Assembly: GCA_905182995.1 (NCBI GenBank)
Contig: CAJJDP010000014.1
Span: 380,856-444,855 of the forward strand
Reading direction: 5' to 3'
Length of the DNA stretch: 64,000 nt
Source: Paramecium octaurelia
Lineage: Eukaryota; Ciliophora; Oligohymenophorea; Peniculida; Parameciidae
Below are positions 1-10,736 of this stretch, in pieces. Position 1 is the stretch's first letter. Every line of letters begins with the position of its first letter. The notes beneath the pieces were generated by a model. That model did no database searches and had not been told where the DNA came from. It was given only the letters and a program-made list of their open reading frames with translations. Position numbers and translations under genes: made by a program.

Positions 1-916
1 AGATCATTAAGAAACAACATATAAATGGCTAACTGAAATATTAAGTGAAATGGAAAGGTTTTGATGAAACGACTTGGGAAGTTGAAGATAATGTAAAAAA
101 GTACAAAGAACTAATTGAAGATTTCAACTATTTCTGTTTGACAGGAGAAAGATATGATGACAAGAAACTTGATGAAATCAGATAAATAACAGCATAAGCT
201 TAACCTAGAACTGCGATTAAAAGAGTGGCTGGACCCAGACCTCCTGATCCAAACAAAAAGGATAAAAAGACAGAAAAAGTAGATTAAAAGCATTCAGAAA
301 TTAGCGAAACCTTGTCGTAAAGTCAATTAGAGAATGGCAATAACAATCACACTCTTAGTGCATCCAATAACAATAACATTCTTATTTGCAATGAAAACTA
401 AACGCCTCAGATTCCCAATTAAAATAATGTAGTTTCAAATCTGTAAACAGCTCTGATTGTCAATATGCATTAATAAAATCATAAAACTGGTAGCATAATC
501 TCGTAAAAACAATAGGAATTAACATAGTAAATTTTATTTATCATTTTTATAGAAAAGTAACCTAACATTACGCAAATTAAGATGACAAATTAGCCGTGAT
601 TAAATTATAAATAACTGAAGACAATTGTGTATTTTAATTACAATGGAAATAGAGGAGTGATGGAATAACTCCACTTCCTGAATTCTATAGCTATGAATAG
701 TTTAAATTGTAGGCTCCTTTGTTTTTTATTAAATTTATAGAAACATGTTTACTAGAATGTCAAAGCAGTGACAGTGACATCAAGTATTAATTCTTCATAA
801 TTATTCTAGATTCGAAATAGCCGGTAAGGATTTGTTCGAGAAGACAAATTTAATAAAAAGTGCCTTATAAAAAAGAGAAATGGGTGACAAAAAGAAAGGT
901 GTCTAACAATTGTTGA
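1..916 (+). CDS. HP1-like chromodomain / chromo-shadow protein (5' end outside window)
   Basis: The frame is open from base 3, so the N-terminus is missing; 295 residues are visible with TAA/TAG read as Gln and TGA at 914-916. The first codons give a chromodomain end: Y-x-V-K-W-K-G-F-D, then T-T-W-E-V-E-D-N (bases about 39-95). The C-terminal part (about 630-800) has Q-W-K-x-R-S-D-G-I-x-P, followed by F-Y-S-Y-E-Q-F and a hydrophobic F-I-K-F-I-E block. That is the layout of a chromo-shadow domain, which normally dimerises HP1. Between them lies a low-complexity N/Q/S linker. One 26-nt intron at 527-552 (gta...tag) is needed to keep the frame. Expected role: reading methylated histone H3 in heterochromatin or developing nuclei. 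The chromodomain is clear; the shadow domain is likely. Confidence 0.85.
527..552 (+). other. 26-nt intron in the HP1-like gene
   Basis: It starts gtaaat and ends tttatag. Removing it joins two open frames across an otherwise premature TGA. It is typical of Paramecium introns, which are almost all 20-33 nt. Confidence 0.85.
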
Positions 917-1025
917 TTTCATGACTTAAATATGCATGTAAAATTATAATAAAATATAATAATAAAAAATAAGAACTGTGTGTACCATCCATAATCTCAT
1001 AAATTAATACATAAATAAAATATTA

Positions 1026-1592
1026 ATGTACCTAACAACACCCTAGAGATATCCATTATTTAAAGGTGTCCCCAGTTCTCCAGTTATGCCTCGCCCATTT
1101 TACTAAGCGTCCTCACCTACAATGAGTTTCGTAAACCCCTTCGTTTAGTAAAATACTTATCGTCCTCAACCTTCTCTGCCCATAAGTCAAAGAGCTCCAA
1201 TCCCTACTCAAAATCCCAACCAAAGAGCATAGACACCTCAAGCTCGAATCACAGGAAAAACTGTACCCTCAAATCCTCCACCTCAAAGAGTGTAAGGAAG
1301 TCTGCCCAATAATGTACCTCCAAAGGGATAGAATCCATAAACTGTAATTCCGAATAAGCCATATACACGAACAATGCCTCAACCTAATACCAAACCTCAA
1401 AGCGCAATCCCAGTAATGTATAGCAATAATAGTTAGACCAATCAACAATAAATGATTTAGGCATTGAGCAAAGAGAATTTAGACTTAAAAAAGAAATTGG
1501 CTGAGAAAGATTTGGAATTATAAAAATTGAAGGCCAAAGAAGAAGCATTGGAGTAGAAATTTAAAGAATTATAAGATTAATAAAAGAGTTGA
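1026..1592 (+). CDS. Pro/Gln-rich protein with C-terminal coiled coil
   Basis: An intronless ORF of 188 residues running from ATG to TGA. The first two thirds are rich in Pro, Asn, Gln and Ser, with repeated N-P, P-Q and P-P steps and no recognisable domain, so probably disordered. The last 45 residues form a charged helix starting at A-L-S-K-E-N-L-D-L-K-K-K with heptad-like Leu spacing, a likely coiled coil. It lies 109 bp after the HP1-like gene on the same strand and ends 31 bp before the 3' end of the opposing secreted-protein gene. I do not recognise the family. Coding is supported by uniform TAA/TAG Gln use and a long TGA-free frame. Confidence 0.7.
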
Positions 1593-1623
1593 AATACTTA
1601 GACAGATAATATTTATATATAAA

Positions 1624-2632
1624 TCATTCTTATGACCACCTTGCTATTCTATCTAGATTATCATTTAATAATTATTATGCTTCCTAAACTCTATCCAATA
1701 TGAATTGTCTATTCAATTATGATATACATTACCTAGAATCATTTCTATCTTATAACTTTTGTCCTACTTCTTTTACACCTTCCTTACCGACACTAAGTTC
1801 ATAATCTTTCTGTTCAAAATGAACCTCCAATTGCTAGTAGTATCTCTAAGCTTCTGAAAGAGAACTACATCATTATAATAAATACGCATTTATCTCTCCA
1901 GTCAATTTATTGTACAATCTAATATTTTCTTGTTCTTTGGCTTCATCGGCTTCCAAACTAGCAAGCACAGCCTTATTAAGACTGTCTAAAAGATCCAAAA
2001 CCTTTTCCACCTATTCAGTATCTAAATGAGCAGTTATCTACATTTGATTAGCAAAATACTTGAGCCAAGACTTCTACATGTTTTCCTCTACCCAATTATT
2101 TAATTTCTTCAAGAAGATTATCCTTTTCAATGAGACTATGACCATCAAATGAAAGTGCATGAACTCTCTCAACCAAAAGAGATATTGTTTCAAGTATAAC
2201 ATTTTAATTGCCGAGTCTTTTTAAGTATGCTGCTTAGTCTTAAGAGAAGAGATTATCAATGATCTATTGTTAATGATTCAAAACTGAAATCTTTTTTGCA
2301 GCTGTGTCCACTGCTTCCTTTAATTCTTGTACTTCATTTACCAAACCTTCTAATCCTGATTCAAGAGATTATTGTTGTTCATTGAAATATTTTTCATCTT
2401 CTGTTTAATCATCGGTTAAATGTTTTCTTAATTCTTCAACATGATCATTCAACTCTTAGAGGGTTGCTCCTTTTTGAATGAATGCTGAAAGCTCTCCAAA
2501 TAATTTATTTCCGAAATCGCTTGATTATGCAAATTCTCCAAACACCTCCTAAAAGGCTGAATGATTTGCTGTTTAGAGCATGATGTTATTGGACATAACA
2601 AGACCAATAAGACAGAAAGAAATCAGCTTCAT
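1624..2632 (-). CDS. Secreted coiled-coil protein, probably trichocyst matrix protein (TMP/Grl family)
   Basis: 321 residues. The protein opens with a signal peptide (M-K-L-I-S-F-C-L-I-G-L-V-M-S). It continues with long amphipathic helices rich in Leu, Glu, Asp and Gln, for example L-N-D-H-V-E-E-L-R-K-H-L and later L-D-L-L-D-S-L-N-K-A-V-L-A-S-L-E-A-D-E-A. This order (signal peptide, acidic coiled coils, short Gln-rich tail) is that of Paramecium trichocyst matrix proteins, the crystalline secretory-granule cores called Grl in Tetrahymena. Two introns, 2038-2059 (22 nt) and 1865-1885 (21 nt), restore the frame. It is divergent from the next gene with only 20 bp between start codons. Another secreted coiled-coil protein remains possible. 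Confidence 0.6.
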
Positions 2633-2652
2633 ATCCGTTTTTATTTTTAATA
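2633..2652. promoter_or_regulatory. 20-bp bidirectional intergenic gap
   Basis: The only DNA between the ATG of the TMP-like gene (2632, minus) and the ATG of the coiled-coil gene (2653, plus). Any promoter or 5' UTR of each gene must overlap the other's coding sequence or be extremely short. The stretch is mostly T and A with no motif I can name. Confidence 0.5.
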
Positions 2653-3219
2653 ATGATTACTCAAAACAAATTAAATTTCCTCAACTCACTTCTAGATCAA
2701 GAACTCCAACAATTAACATAAAGCTGTGATCTACAAGATTTACATAATAACAAAATATCATTCCTTGAATTCGGCTTACAACGAAATAATGACAATCAAC
2801 TTGGTTCCTAACAATCAATCATTGAAAGAGCATTCCCAACCTTAGGTGTTAAAGATACTGATGATTTCACTCCATTTAAGTAAACTCAAAGAAAATCTAC
2901 TCGCATAAGAGCCACCTCATCTAAACATAAAAAATTATCAATTGAACAAAAAAAAAGTTTAAAGAAAGTTTCCCAAGAATAAATTAATGCTAAAGCCTTG
3001 ATTTTAGAAAAGCACAAAAATTCAGAGCTTCAAAAGGAAGTTAAATAATTGTCTAAAAAATTAAAAAAGGCCTAAGCATCAATCACGCAATTAAAACAAG
3101 AATTGTTAGAGTATGAAAAATGTAAGGAAAACTTTCATAAAAGCGAATCAATCAGGTAATAATAAAAAGAATTAATACAATGTTTGAAAAAAGAAATCGA
3201 TTAACTCAAAAAAAAATGA
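2653..3219 (+). CDS. Basic coiled-coil protein, unknown function
   Basis: An intronless ORF of 188 residues from ATG 2653 to TGA 3219. The N-terminal half is polar and Gln-rich with a short hydrophobic patch (S-F-L-E-F-G-L). A basic segment T-Q-R-K-S-T-R-I-R-A-T-S-S-K-H-K-K follows near residue 80. The remainder is a Lys/Glu/Gln-rich helix with regularly spaced Leu, a likely coiled coil. It ends only 35 bp before the stop of the opposing gene at 3255. No family recognised. The basic patch could bind nucleic acid or microtubules, but that is inference. Confidence 0.65.
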
Positions 3220-3254
3220 TATATATTAAGCTTACTTATATAAAAGTATACTAT

Positions 3255-4612
3255 TCATAAAGATTTATAAACTAATTATAAATAGTCTAGCATTCGATGC
3301 AGAGATGATTACTTTTGTTAATTCCACAATCCTCTCTTTGTTTAATAGTCCAATGCAGACTTGGTCAATTCCAAAGCCTTTAAAAATAGTATTTTATTTA
3401 ATTAAGTTATTTAAGTTGCATTTCCTATGTATTCTCGAACTGTTATCCGATATTAATCTGACCATAAAGCCAATACCTAATAGAGTTCATCAGCTCTTTC
3501 ATTAGTAAATTTCAGATTGATATATTATTACTAAGAGATTTCAAGTAGTTCAATCAAAGGATTCAAAAACACTATTATTTTCTAGTTACTCACATATGCT
3601 TCCAATTTTGATTGCCCTGTTAGCCATGATATTAAGAGACTGATCAATTATTGTAGATCCTTCATCCCTTGTTCATAAAGGTCCAAATAAAATTGACTTA
3701 AGGGTTTCTATCCTCTTTTTGGACGATCCAGTTAATCTTACTGCAGAAAATCTCTGATTTATTATTAATTCCACAGGAAGAAATCTCGATTCCTTGAATC
3801 CATGACAATAAATTGAGTTCCTCTAATGCTTTTAACCGCAACAAAGGAAATCCAATGATTGGTTACACCGAGCATATATGTTTAAATCATTTCTTCACTC
3901 TAGGATGGCCTAAACTCTTAAAATAAGTTGAACTTCCTAAATTATGAATAACAATACTATACTTTTATAAAGCCTAACGTTCATTGTATCCATTAACTAT
4001 ATTACCATATTAATAGAATATAGTATCATTCGTAATGAAATACTTGATTCCTTCAAAGACTTCATTTTAAAATGTTTATTTAAAAAGTGGTTTAGACTCT
4101 AAACAGCATTTCAAATATGTCCTTTCAAAATCTCCTTTGTCTATATCGTCATTTCTCCATGGCCAGACTGAACCATCCAAGCCTCGTGAGTCCCTGTATA
4201 ATTTTAGAAAATCTTGAGTTCGACGAACATATGACCAAAATGCTGCTATATCATAAAACTAAGGTGAAATTCTTAGAATATAATTACACATTTACTTGTA
4301 TTTGATACTCTAAACACATTATATTAAATTATAAGTAGCATGGTAACCACAGAGATTAGGAACAAACTATTTATGAACCAAAATATGATGGAACTGTTGT
4401 TTATTTGGAACATATTCATTTTGCAATTCTACAATTCTTATAGTATTTTAAGTGATAGGTTTGATTTCTTCTCCCTTATGATATTACTTAATCCAAATTC
4501 CTTATTTTGATTTATTAGAATTTGTATTAACAAAATCTATAAACTTATGATGCTATTCGATATTGTCAAGAATGTTTCTAACAATTTCTTCAGCAGGATG
4601 TAGGTTTTCCAT
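3255..4612 (-). CDS. Putative papain/Josephin-fold cysteine protease-like protein, paralogue A
   Basis: 443 residues with one 26-nt intron (3937-3962). The core motif K-Q-F-V-P-N-L-C-G-Y-H-A-T-Y-N places Gln six residues before Cys, as the oxyanion Gln sits in papain. Further on, M-L-G-V-T-N-H-W-I-S-F-V-A-V-K supplies a His and I-V-M-D-S-R-N an Asp, giving the order Q-C-H-D. The C-x-x-H-x-x-x-N spacing also resembles Josephin deubiquitinases. The rest is helical with no known motif. It is the tandem downstream neighbour and clear paralogue of the gene at 4695-6551, sharing C-G-Y-H-A-T-Y-N, G-D-F-E-R and H-W-x-S-F-V-A-V-K. It stops before any AlaX domain. Catalysis is inferred from motif order; the substrate is unknown. 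Confidence 0.65.
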
Positions 4613-4694
4613 TATATTTATTAATATTGTCATTTGACTTTAAATGTAGAATTTACTCGTCAGATTATAAAAGAATACGAATGGGATTTTATTT

Positions 4695-6551
4695 TCACAA
4701 ATTATAAAATATTGTAAATTAGTTATTATTTTTCAGAATGTTGGTGATCTAAATTTTGTGTAGCCCTTCTGCTGTATGTGTTCCATAACAAGGAAATCCT
4801 ATGTCTTAATCCCTTAGTTTAATCCATCTAACCATTTCAGAGAATTCCACAAATTCAGGGACATATCCTAAAATCTCGAATACTTTATTGTGTGTGTAGT
4901 AAAATATTGATAATTAAAGATTCTAAACCTAGAACTCTCTTGGTATTTAATCTATAGGAATTTCAAATTCCCCTTCTAATAGAATATAAGATTCTTTCTG
5001 GAAATGCATTCCCTTTATATACTTCAAACCCTTGCCTAACCTTATAAGTTCCTCCTTTAATAAATGTCCAGCGGAATGCAGTTAGGAATGAATAAGTCGT
5101 ACATCTGGATTTACTTTCTATAAAATAGGAGTTTTGTTTGTTCTACAATCTAATAAAAGATCATAAGCTTCTTAAGAGAATTCAATATCAACATAGCTCT
5201 CTTGATGCTACCTATCATTATACATATTTTTGATTATGAATTCCTTTTCCCCAATAATGATGGAACCAACATCATCAGGTTACCCGCCTCCTTGAGGATG
5301 AAATATATTTTCATAGAATTGTATCCTGATATGATAGTGATGTTATTTTGTTACGAATTCTCTAAAGTAAGCCTTCATTACATAGATGATGTAAGAGATG
5401 TGTTCACATTTAGAAGCATCATCGAAGTATAAATTAACTTATTTTTCTTTTGGAAGATAACTCCACTCATATTTGAAGCTCTCCACTAACCCTTGAATTA
5501 CATCATGGCACTATTAAAAAGGATTGTGAACCTCCTATTATCCTATTATAGAATGAATATGTGATGTAATTTTATTAACTTAAGTTAATAATCTTCTGGA
5601 TCTATCAAAAAGAACGGATACTTCCTTTAAGACAGAAAATATCGTGTGTTTATATTCTTAAGCCCATATGATAATGATATCTTTATTAATTTCTGCTGGG
5701 TTTGCATCCAAAAATTGTTATTCTGACATTCCCAATAATTCATATAAAGGTTTTACATACATCAATGTAGAGGAATCACACAAATATTCTGTAAAATTTA
5801 ATTCGCCTCTTAAAGCCTAAACCATTAGTTTGACTAATCCTTGTAAATCGAGAATTCCCTATAAATACATATCTAACTCATAAGGCTTATAAGGAATTCG
5901 ACCAATCTTAATTCGTTAATTGTTGATATCATTTAAGTATTCTTGTATTTGATCGACTCCCCATTCGCAATAATCTATATTTTTTGAATCCATAAAATAG
6001 AATTTGGTTTAACTTTTGGTTTTAACTGCCACAAAGGAAACCCAATGGAAAGTGATCCCTAGCATAAAAGCTTATATTAATGGAGCTTCCTATTCGTAAT
6101 TAATAAATTGTTAGATAGATTGTATTATCTATCCTTTCTCTTTCAAACTATTGACAACTCTTCCAAATTAATACTAAATGACAATAACCTCATGATAAAG
6201 TTCTTTCCAAGGCTTTAAATAGCATCTTTCAAAATCTCCATGCTCTATATCGTAATTACTCCAAGGTTCATGATTGATATTATGTTTAGTTCTGTATTAT
6301 TTTAAATAATTCTAGACAAACTTAACATATTTCCAAAATGAAACCGAATGGTAGAGATAACACTTCTTTTAATGAAAATGGTTAAGTAATTGTAAGATGT
6401 TGTAAGTTGCATGATAACCACAGAAATTATAAACATGCTGCTAATAAACTTTTAGATGAATGATATTGTTAAATTCTCTGATTATTTGTAATTCATTGGT
6501 ACATTCTTCTTGATCCAGCTTTTCTAATATTTCTATCAAAATTTCAGACAT
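4695..6551 (-). CDS. Fusion: papain/Josephin-like cysteine-protease fold + AlaX-type tRNA-editing domain
   Basis: 618 residues, no intron, single open frame from ATG 6551 to TGA 4695. The N-terminal domain has Gln38, Cys44 (F-C-G-Y-H-A-T-Y-N), His169 (F-H-W-V-S-F-V-A-V-K) and Asp188 (F-M-D-S-K-N), in papain-like order Q-C-H-D. A helical linker of about 200 residues follows. From about residue 415 the frame reads as an AlaX/AlaRS editing domain: F-H-P-Q-G-G-G-Q-P-D-D-V-G, then R-L-I-H-S-Q-L-H-S-A-G-H-L-L at about 485-500 (Zn-binding HxxxH) and G-F-P-C-Y-G-T-H at about 585-592 (the Cys/His pair). AlaX proteins hydrolyse Ser- or Gly-mischarged tRNA(Ala). The H-S-A-G-H-L-L form is like plant AlaX. 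I know of no described fusion with a cysteine-protease fold. The paralogue at 3255-4612 has only the first part. Confidence 0.8.
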
Positions 6552-6695
6552 TAATTGTGTTAAGATTATTATTCAGCTATTTATATAAAATAATTATCTT
6601 AATAATTCTGATGATTGATTAGGATGTGCTAAGAATTGTTTGTAAGACAAATAATATCATTTAATTTTAATGGAAATAATAATGTACATTAAATA

Positions 6696-8446
6696 TCAGA
6701 GACATTCCTCCTCAATCAAATTGAAATATTTATCTTTACCACTTTTACTCTCATCAATAATATGAGTGTATAAATTATCAGGTGAAATACTGAATTCTTA
6801 TTCAATAGAATTATCCTCCAGTAACTGATTAAACTTAATCCCGAATTTATTTTTGAAGTCAACCTATCTAATTCTATTTCCACTATGCTTATAATTCTAT
6901 AAGTCTTGTTGTATGAATTATTTGACTCGTTTGTATTTAGACTTCAAATAAGCAAATGCTATTTCCATAGTATCTTCGACCATTTTGTAATTCCTTTTGA
7001 TACGATCAGGAGTAACACTCAAAATTTATGGGTTGTAATTGATTTCTAATAACCAAATATCTAGTTCATTATCTAATAAGAAATCTATAGCCAAGAATTC
7101 TGAGAACCTTGAATCTTAATAAAAACTATATTGGCCACTCCTGATGGTGTGAATAATTTTAGAGTAAATTCTGGGATACAGGTATTCCTGTAGCCATCTT
7201 TGTTTTTTACTTATTCTTCCTTATTCTATAAGTAACTCTTCAATTCCTTCAAGATTCCAATCGATAAACATTTCTTCATCTTCTGATTCAAAACTGCCCT
7301 CGCCCTGATTTGTTTAATTTTTATGAGTTTTCTCTGTGACTGCCGTATTACAAATATGCGCAGGTATTTATTCTGACAATGGATTATATTCATTAGCACA
7401 TCTCTTTATCAATGCTCTCCTGTAGACATACAATTATAATGGATTGCTGCTTGCCAAATATATATATATTCTAAACTCTATTTTATGTCCCTTATACAAG
7501 AACGGTCTATTAATATATTTTTGTGCTACTATCTTCTCTGTAATGTTTCCACATTTTTCTCCATTTTGATACACTTCGGTGATATTGTCTATTTGACTTT
7601 GAAACAATAATCTGATTCCTTCTCCACGATGCTCATCGGTTTTTAACAAATATTCTGGGCCATTATACATTTTAACATTGTTCTTGTAATCCCTTTGTAA
7701 CTAGTTTAATTTCTTGAAGAACTATTAGCATTCCTATTTGACATTCAATCTTAGAGTATGTGGCACATAAGAGGCATTTTTAATACATTGCTAACTTACG
7801 TTCCTCATCTTCATATCATATATATATTTTGCATAATTGTAAATTAAACTATTCTTACTTGTTAAAGTATATAATCCTGGAATATGATTAAATTTTTAAA
7901 ACATGCATCCTAATCCTTAACCTAAATGGTAATTGTCCTGTAATCTAGGTTTAAAAGTGTAAAAGTAGGAAAGTTAAGGAGGTACACGATGTTAAAATTT
8001 GGTTTAAGGCTCTAATCTTATTATTATGGTTTACTATTTAAAGGAGATATATTCTAGATTGAATCAAACATTCTCTTTTTTATTATTTCTCTTTGTAGAT
8101 TCCCTTTGTCAAGCTCTCTAACTATATATTTATCTTCCAAGAGTATATCTGGATGCAAAAGTTTCTTAGTATATTTATATTATCTTACCAATGTGTCTGA
8201 TTCAATACAATAACTTGGCTCTTCGATCATGTTGAGACTGCTTTCCTACAATCATAATAATCATACATTATATGCTTATTTGAATTTGCTGTAGTTAGTA
8301 TTATCCATCATAAAGGTTTGTAACAGAGGCACATAATGTGTCTTTAGTTTCTTCTGATTGGAATCATGATAATCACAAATCGACACCATTATTATGTATA
8401 GGAATGAGAATATTACGATTGCGGATGCCAATTTGTAAATTATCAT
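6696..8446 (-). CDS. Tubulin-tyrosine-ligase-like protein (TTLL; probable polyglutamylase/polyglycylase)
   Basis: 568 residues with introns at 8246-8266 (21 nt) and 8012-8034 (23 nt). An N-terminal hydrophobic stretch (A-S-A-I-V-I-F-S-F-L-Y-I-I-M) could be a signal anchor. The ATP-grasp core is clear: N-H-I-P-G-L-Y-T-L-T-S-K, then G-E-G-I-R-L-L, then I-V-A-Q-K-Y-I-N-R-P-F-L, then K-I-E-F-R-I-Y-I-Y-L, and near the C-terminus D-I-W-L-L-E-I-N-Y-N-P, which carries the Mg-binding Glu/Asn. TTLLs add Tyr, Glu or Gly to tubulin tails of axonemes and cortical microtubules. The large paralogue set in Paramecium makes the exact activity unassignable here. Its start lies 26 bp from the stop of the next gene. 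Confidence 0.88.
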
Positions 8447-8472
8447 TTATATAATATAAAATACTATAGATA

Positions 8473-10568
8473 TCAACCATTTCTTTATTCTTATTATTAT
8501 TTCCATAACTTAGCATTATTTAAGAGCATTCCCAGATTTTTCTATTGCGGATTCTCTTCTGGGAAAATATAATCATAATATTCCTCATAACCTAATAATA
8601 AAATCTAGAAACATACCAAAGTCTTCACTTTCATCTCCCAATAATTTGATTTTCCTCTTCTTGATTGTTTTAGTAGGTTGTTTATCACTAATTTTCTTTA
8701 TTTCTTGTTCATCTCCAATTTCTATTTCCATGTCCTTCCATTATTCCAATAATATTGCTCTTTCTTCTTTGAGTTCTGGTTTTCCTATATAGCATTTCTC
8801 TCCTCTCTGCATAGCAGCTCTAAATCCAGTAATATTCTTGATTGATAATTCAAATTATGCATAACTGATCCAAATTTTGACATGTTTGGATCTTTCAAGT
8901 AGTTTTTCATATAAATCTCTGACCTTTTCATAATTCTACAGCTTAATTTAATTATCGATATATGCTCTCCATATAGTTTCTGGCATGTTCATTTGATTAT
9001 TCTGTAATGCTAATTCAAATATCAGTTCTGATCTTTCATATTCTTCTAAGTCATTTTCGAATTCTGCAAATTTAATCCAAGGAATGGGATTATCTGGGAA
9101 TATTTCAATAAATCTCTAATATAATATTCTAGCTCTGTCAATGTTTGCTAATTGTAATTCAATTTGTATGTATTCCTGGAATATCTTAATATTTGGACAT
9201 ATACCAATAGCCAAACCATAAACCTTTCTCATTTTATCAATGTCTTTACCTCTTACTAATAATTAAGCATATAAAATCCATAATTTAGAGAAGGTAAACT
9301 ATTGATGTGGAACCAATTAAATAGCTCTTTCAAATATTTCAATAGCTTTTTAGATATTATTTGCTTCTAATTCTTCAAAAACTGCATAATTATACCATAA
9401 ATATATGTATCGTCTCCAAAATCTTTTTTCATTACCTGGAGGGACATTCTTAATAGCAGCTTCAAAAGATTCTCTTATTCTATTAACATCTTTAGTACTC
9501 ATTTCTAAATTAGCTAAATCAAACCAAGCATCATAATTGTATGCATTTTATGATATCAATTCCTTATAAAATATTCTTCTCTTATTAAGAATGATTTAAT
9601 CAATTTCATCCTTCTCTCCATATTGTTTTTCAAATGCTAAGTATTCTTAATATAATTAATATGCTTTATCCTTGGCTATGTTTTTCAATCCAAATCTAAA
9701 TATTTCTCTAGCTCTTTCATATTCTTTATTTCTGATTTCAAATCTGCCAAAATCTATAAAGTATTCTTCTTTTAATGCTTCTTAACCTAATTCTTCTAAA
9801 GTTCTCTCATAAATATTTCTAGCTGAGTCCCAAGCTTTTTATTTGATTTCAAATTTTGCTACCTTCAAATACACTTTTAATTTAGGAAATGCTTCCATAT
9901 ACTTATACATAATTTATCTTTGATTTTCTCTTTCTCCCATTCTTTCTTCAAATTTCAAGAATGCCATCCATGCCTTTTCTTCTGGTTTCCATGTCATCCA
10001 TCTATTAAATATCTCTCTTGCTGCTTAATAATTGCCCAATACTTCCTCCATATAACTATATTTAAACCAAAACTAATCAATTCTTGGCATTTGATAAATA
10101 GCTCTTTCAAATACATTTCTAGCATGATTAATAAATTTATGTCTCATCTCCATTTCGATATATTTCATCCAAACTCCAATGTTAGAAGGATCAACTTCTA
10201 ATGCTCTTTCAAATATGGATCTAGCCCTTCTGAATTCTAATAATCCTTCTTCAAATTAAGCATATCTGATCCAAATTCCCAAGTAATTTCTTTATCTTCT
10301 AACTCTGTTTTCAAATAGGATTCTCTTCCTGAATTTATACTCTTATAATTCAGCCTCATCCATAATCCTTTGTTGAGGAGGTCTAATCTCTTTGGTTTGA
10401 TGGATTTCAGCATCCTTAAATGATGATGTGTATGAATTATACTTTCAATAATTGTTCAGCAGTAATTTGGATGTCATTGGGTTGATTGTTCTAAATGCCA
10501 GGAGGTCTCATTTCAACTAGATTCCTTCCTTAGGCATCAACCATAAACTTTTATTCAGCTATAGACAT
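8473..10568 (-). CDS. CLF1/CRNKL1-like: Crooked neck-like pre-mRNA splicing factor (HAT repeats)
   Basis: 680 residues, introns at 10415-10442 (28 nt) and 8592-8616 (25 nt). The N-terminus carries the conserved I-T-A-E-Q-L-L-K and D-E-A-E-L-Q-E-Y-K-F-R-K-R. At least ten half-a-TPR (HAT) units follow, each with the W-x-x-Y-A or W-x-K-Y and A-R-x-I-F/Y-E-R-A pattern (for example [18 protein letters not shown], and A-R-N-V-F-E-R-A-I). Length matches animal and yeast Clf1/Crn. It scaffolds the Prp19-associated complex and tri-snRNP joining in the nucleus, which suits an organism whose genes carry many tiny introns. It is divergent from RFC1, with 168 bp between starts. Confidence 0.92.
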
Positions 10569-10736
10569 TCTTTTATATATATAATAATTAATTTTCACTC
10601 ATTCTCTTAAAATGAAATTGTGTGTTTATTTTGGGGAATGTCATTATTATCATAATTAATAAACACAGATAATTATGATAAAAATGTTCATTTCACACTA
10701 TTTATTTATTAATCTTTTAATTATAAAAAGCGGGAA
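10569..10736. promoter_or_regulatory. Shared upstream region of Crooked neck and RFC1 genes
   Basis: 168 bp of AT-rich DNA between two divergent start codons, so promoters of both genes must lie here. It holds an imperfect inverted pair around tgtcattattatcataattaat / aattatgataaaaatg at about 10638-10690, partly from AT composition. No named motif is visible. Confidence 0.4.
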
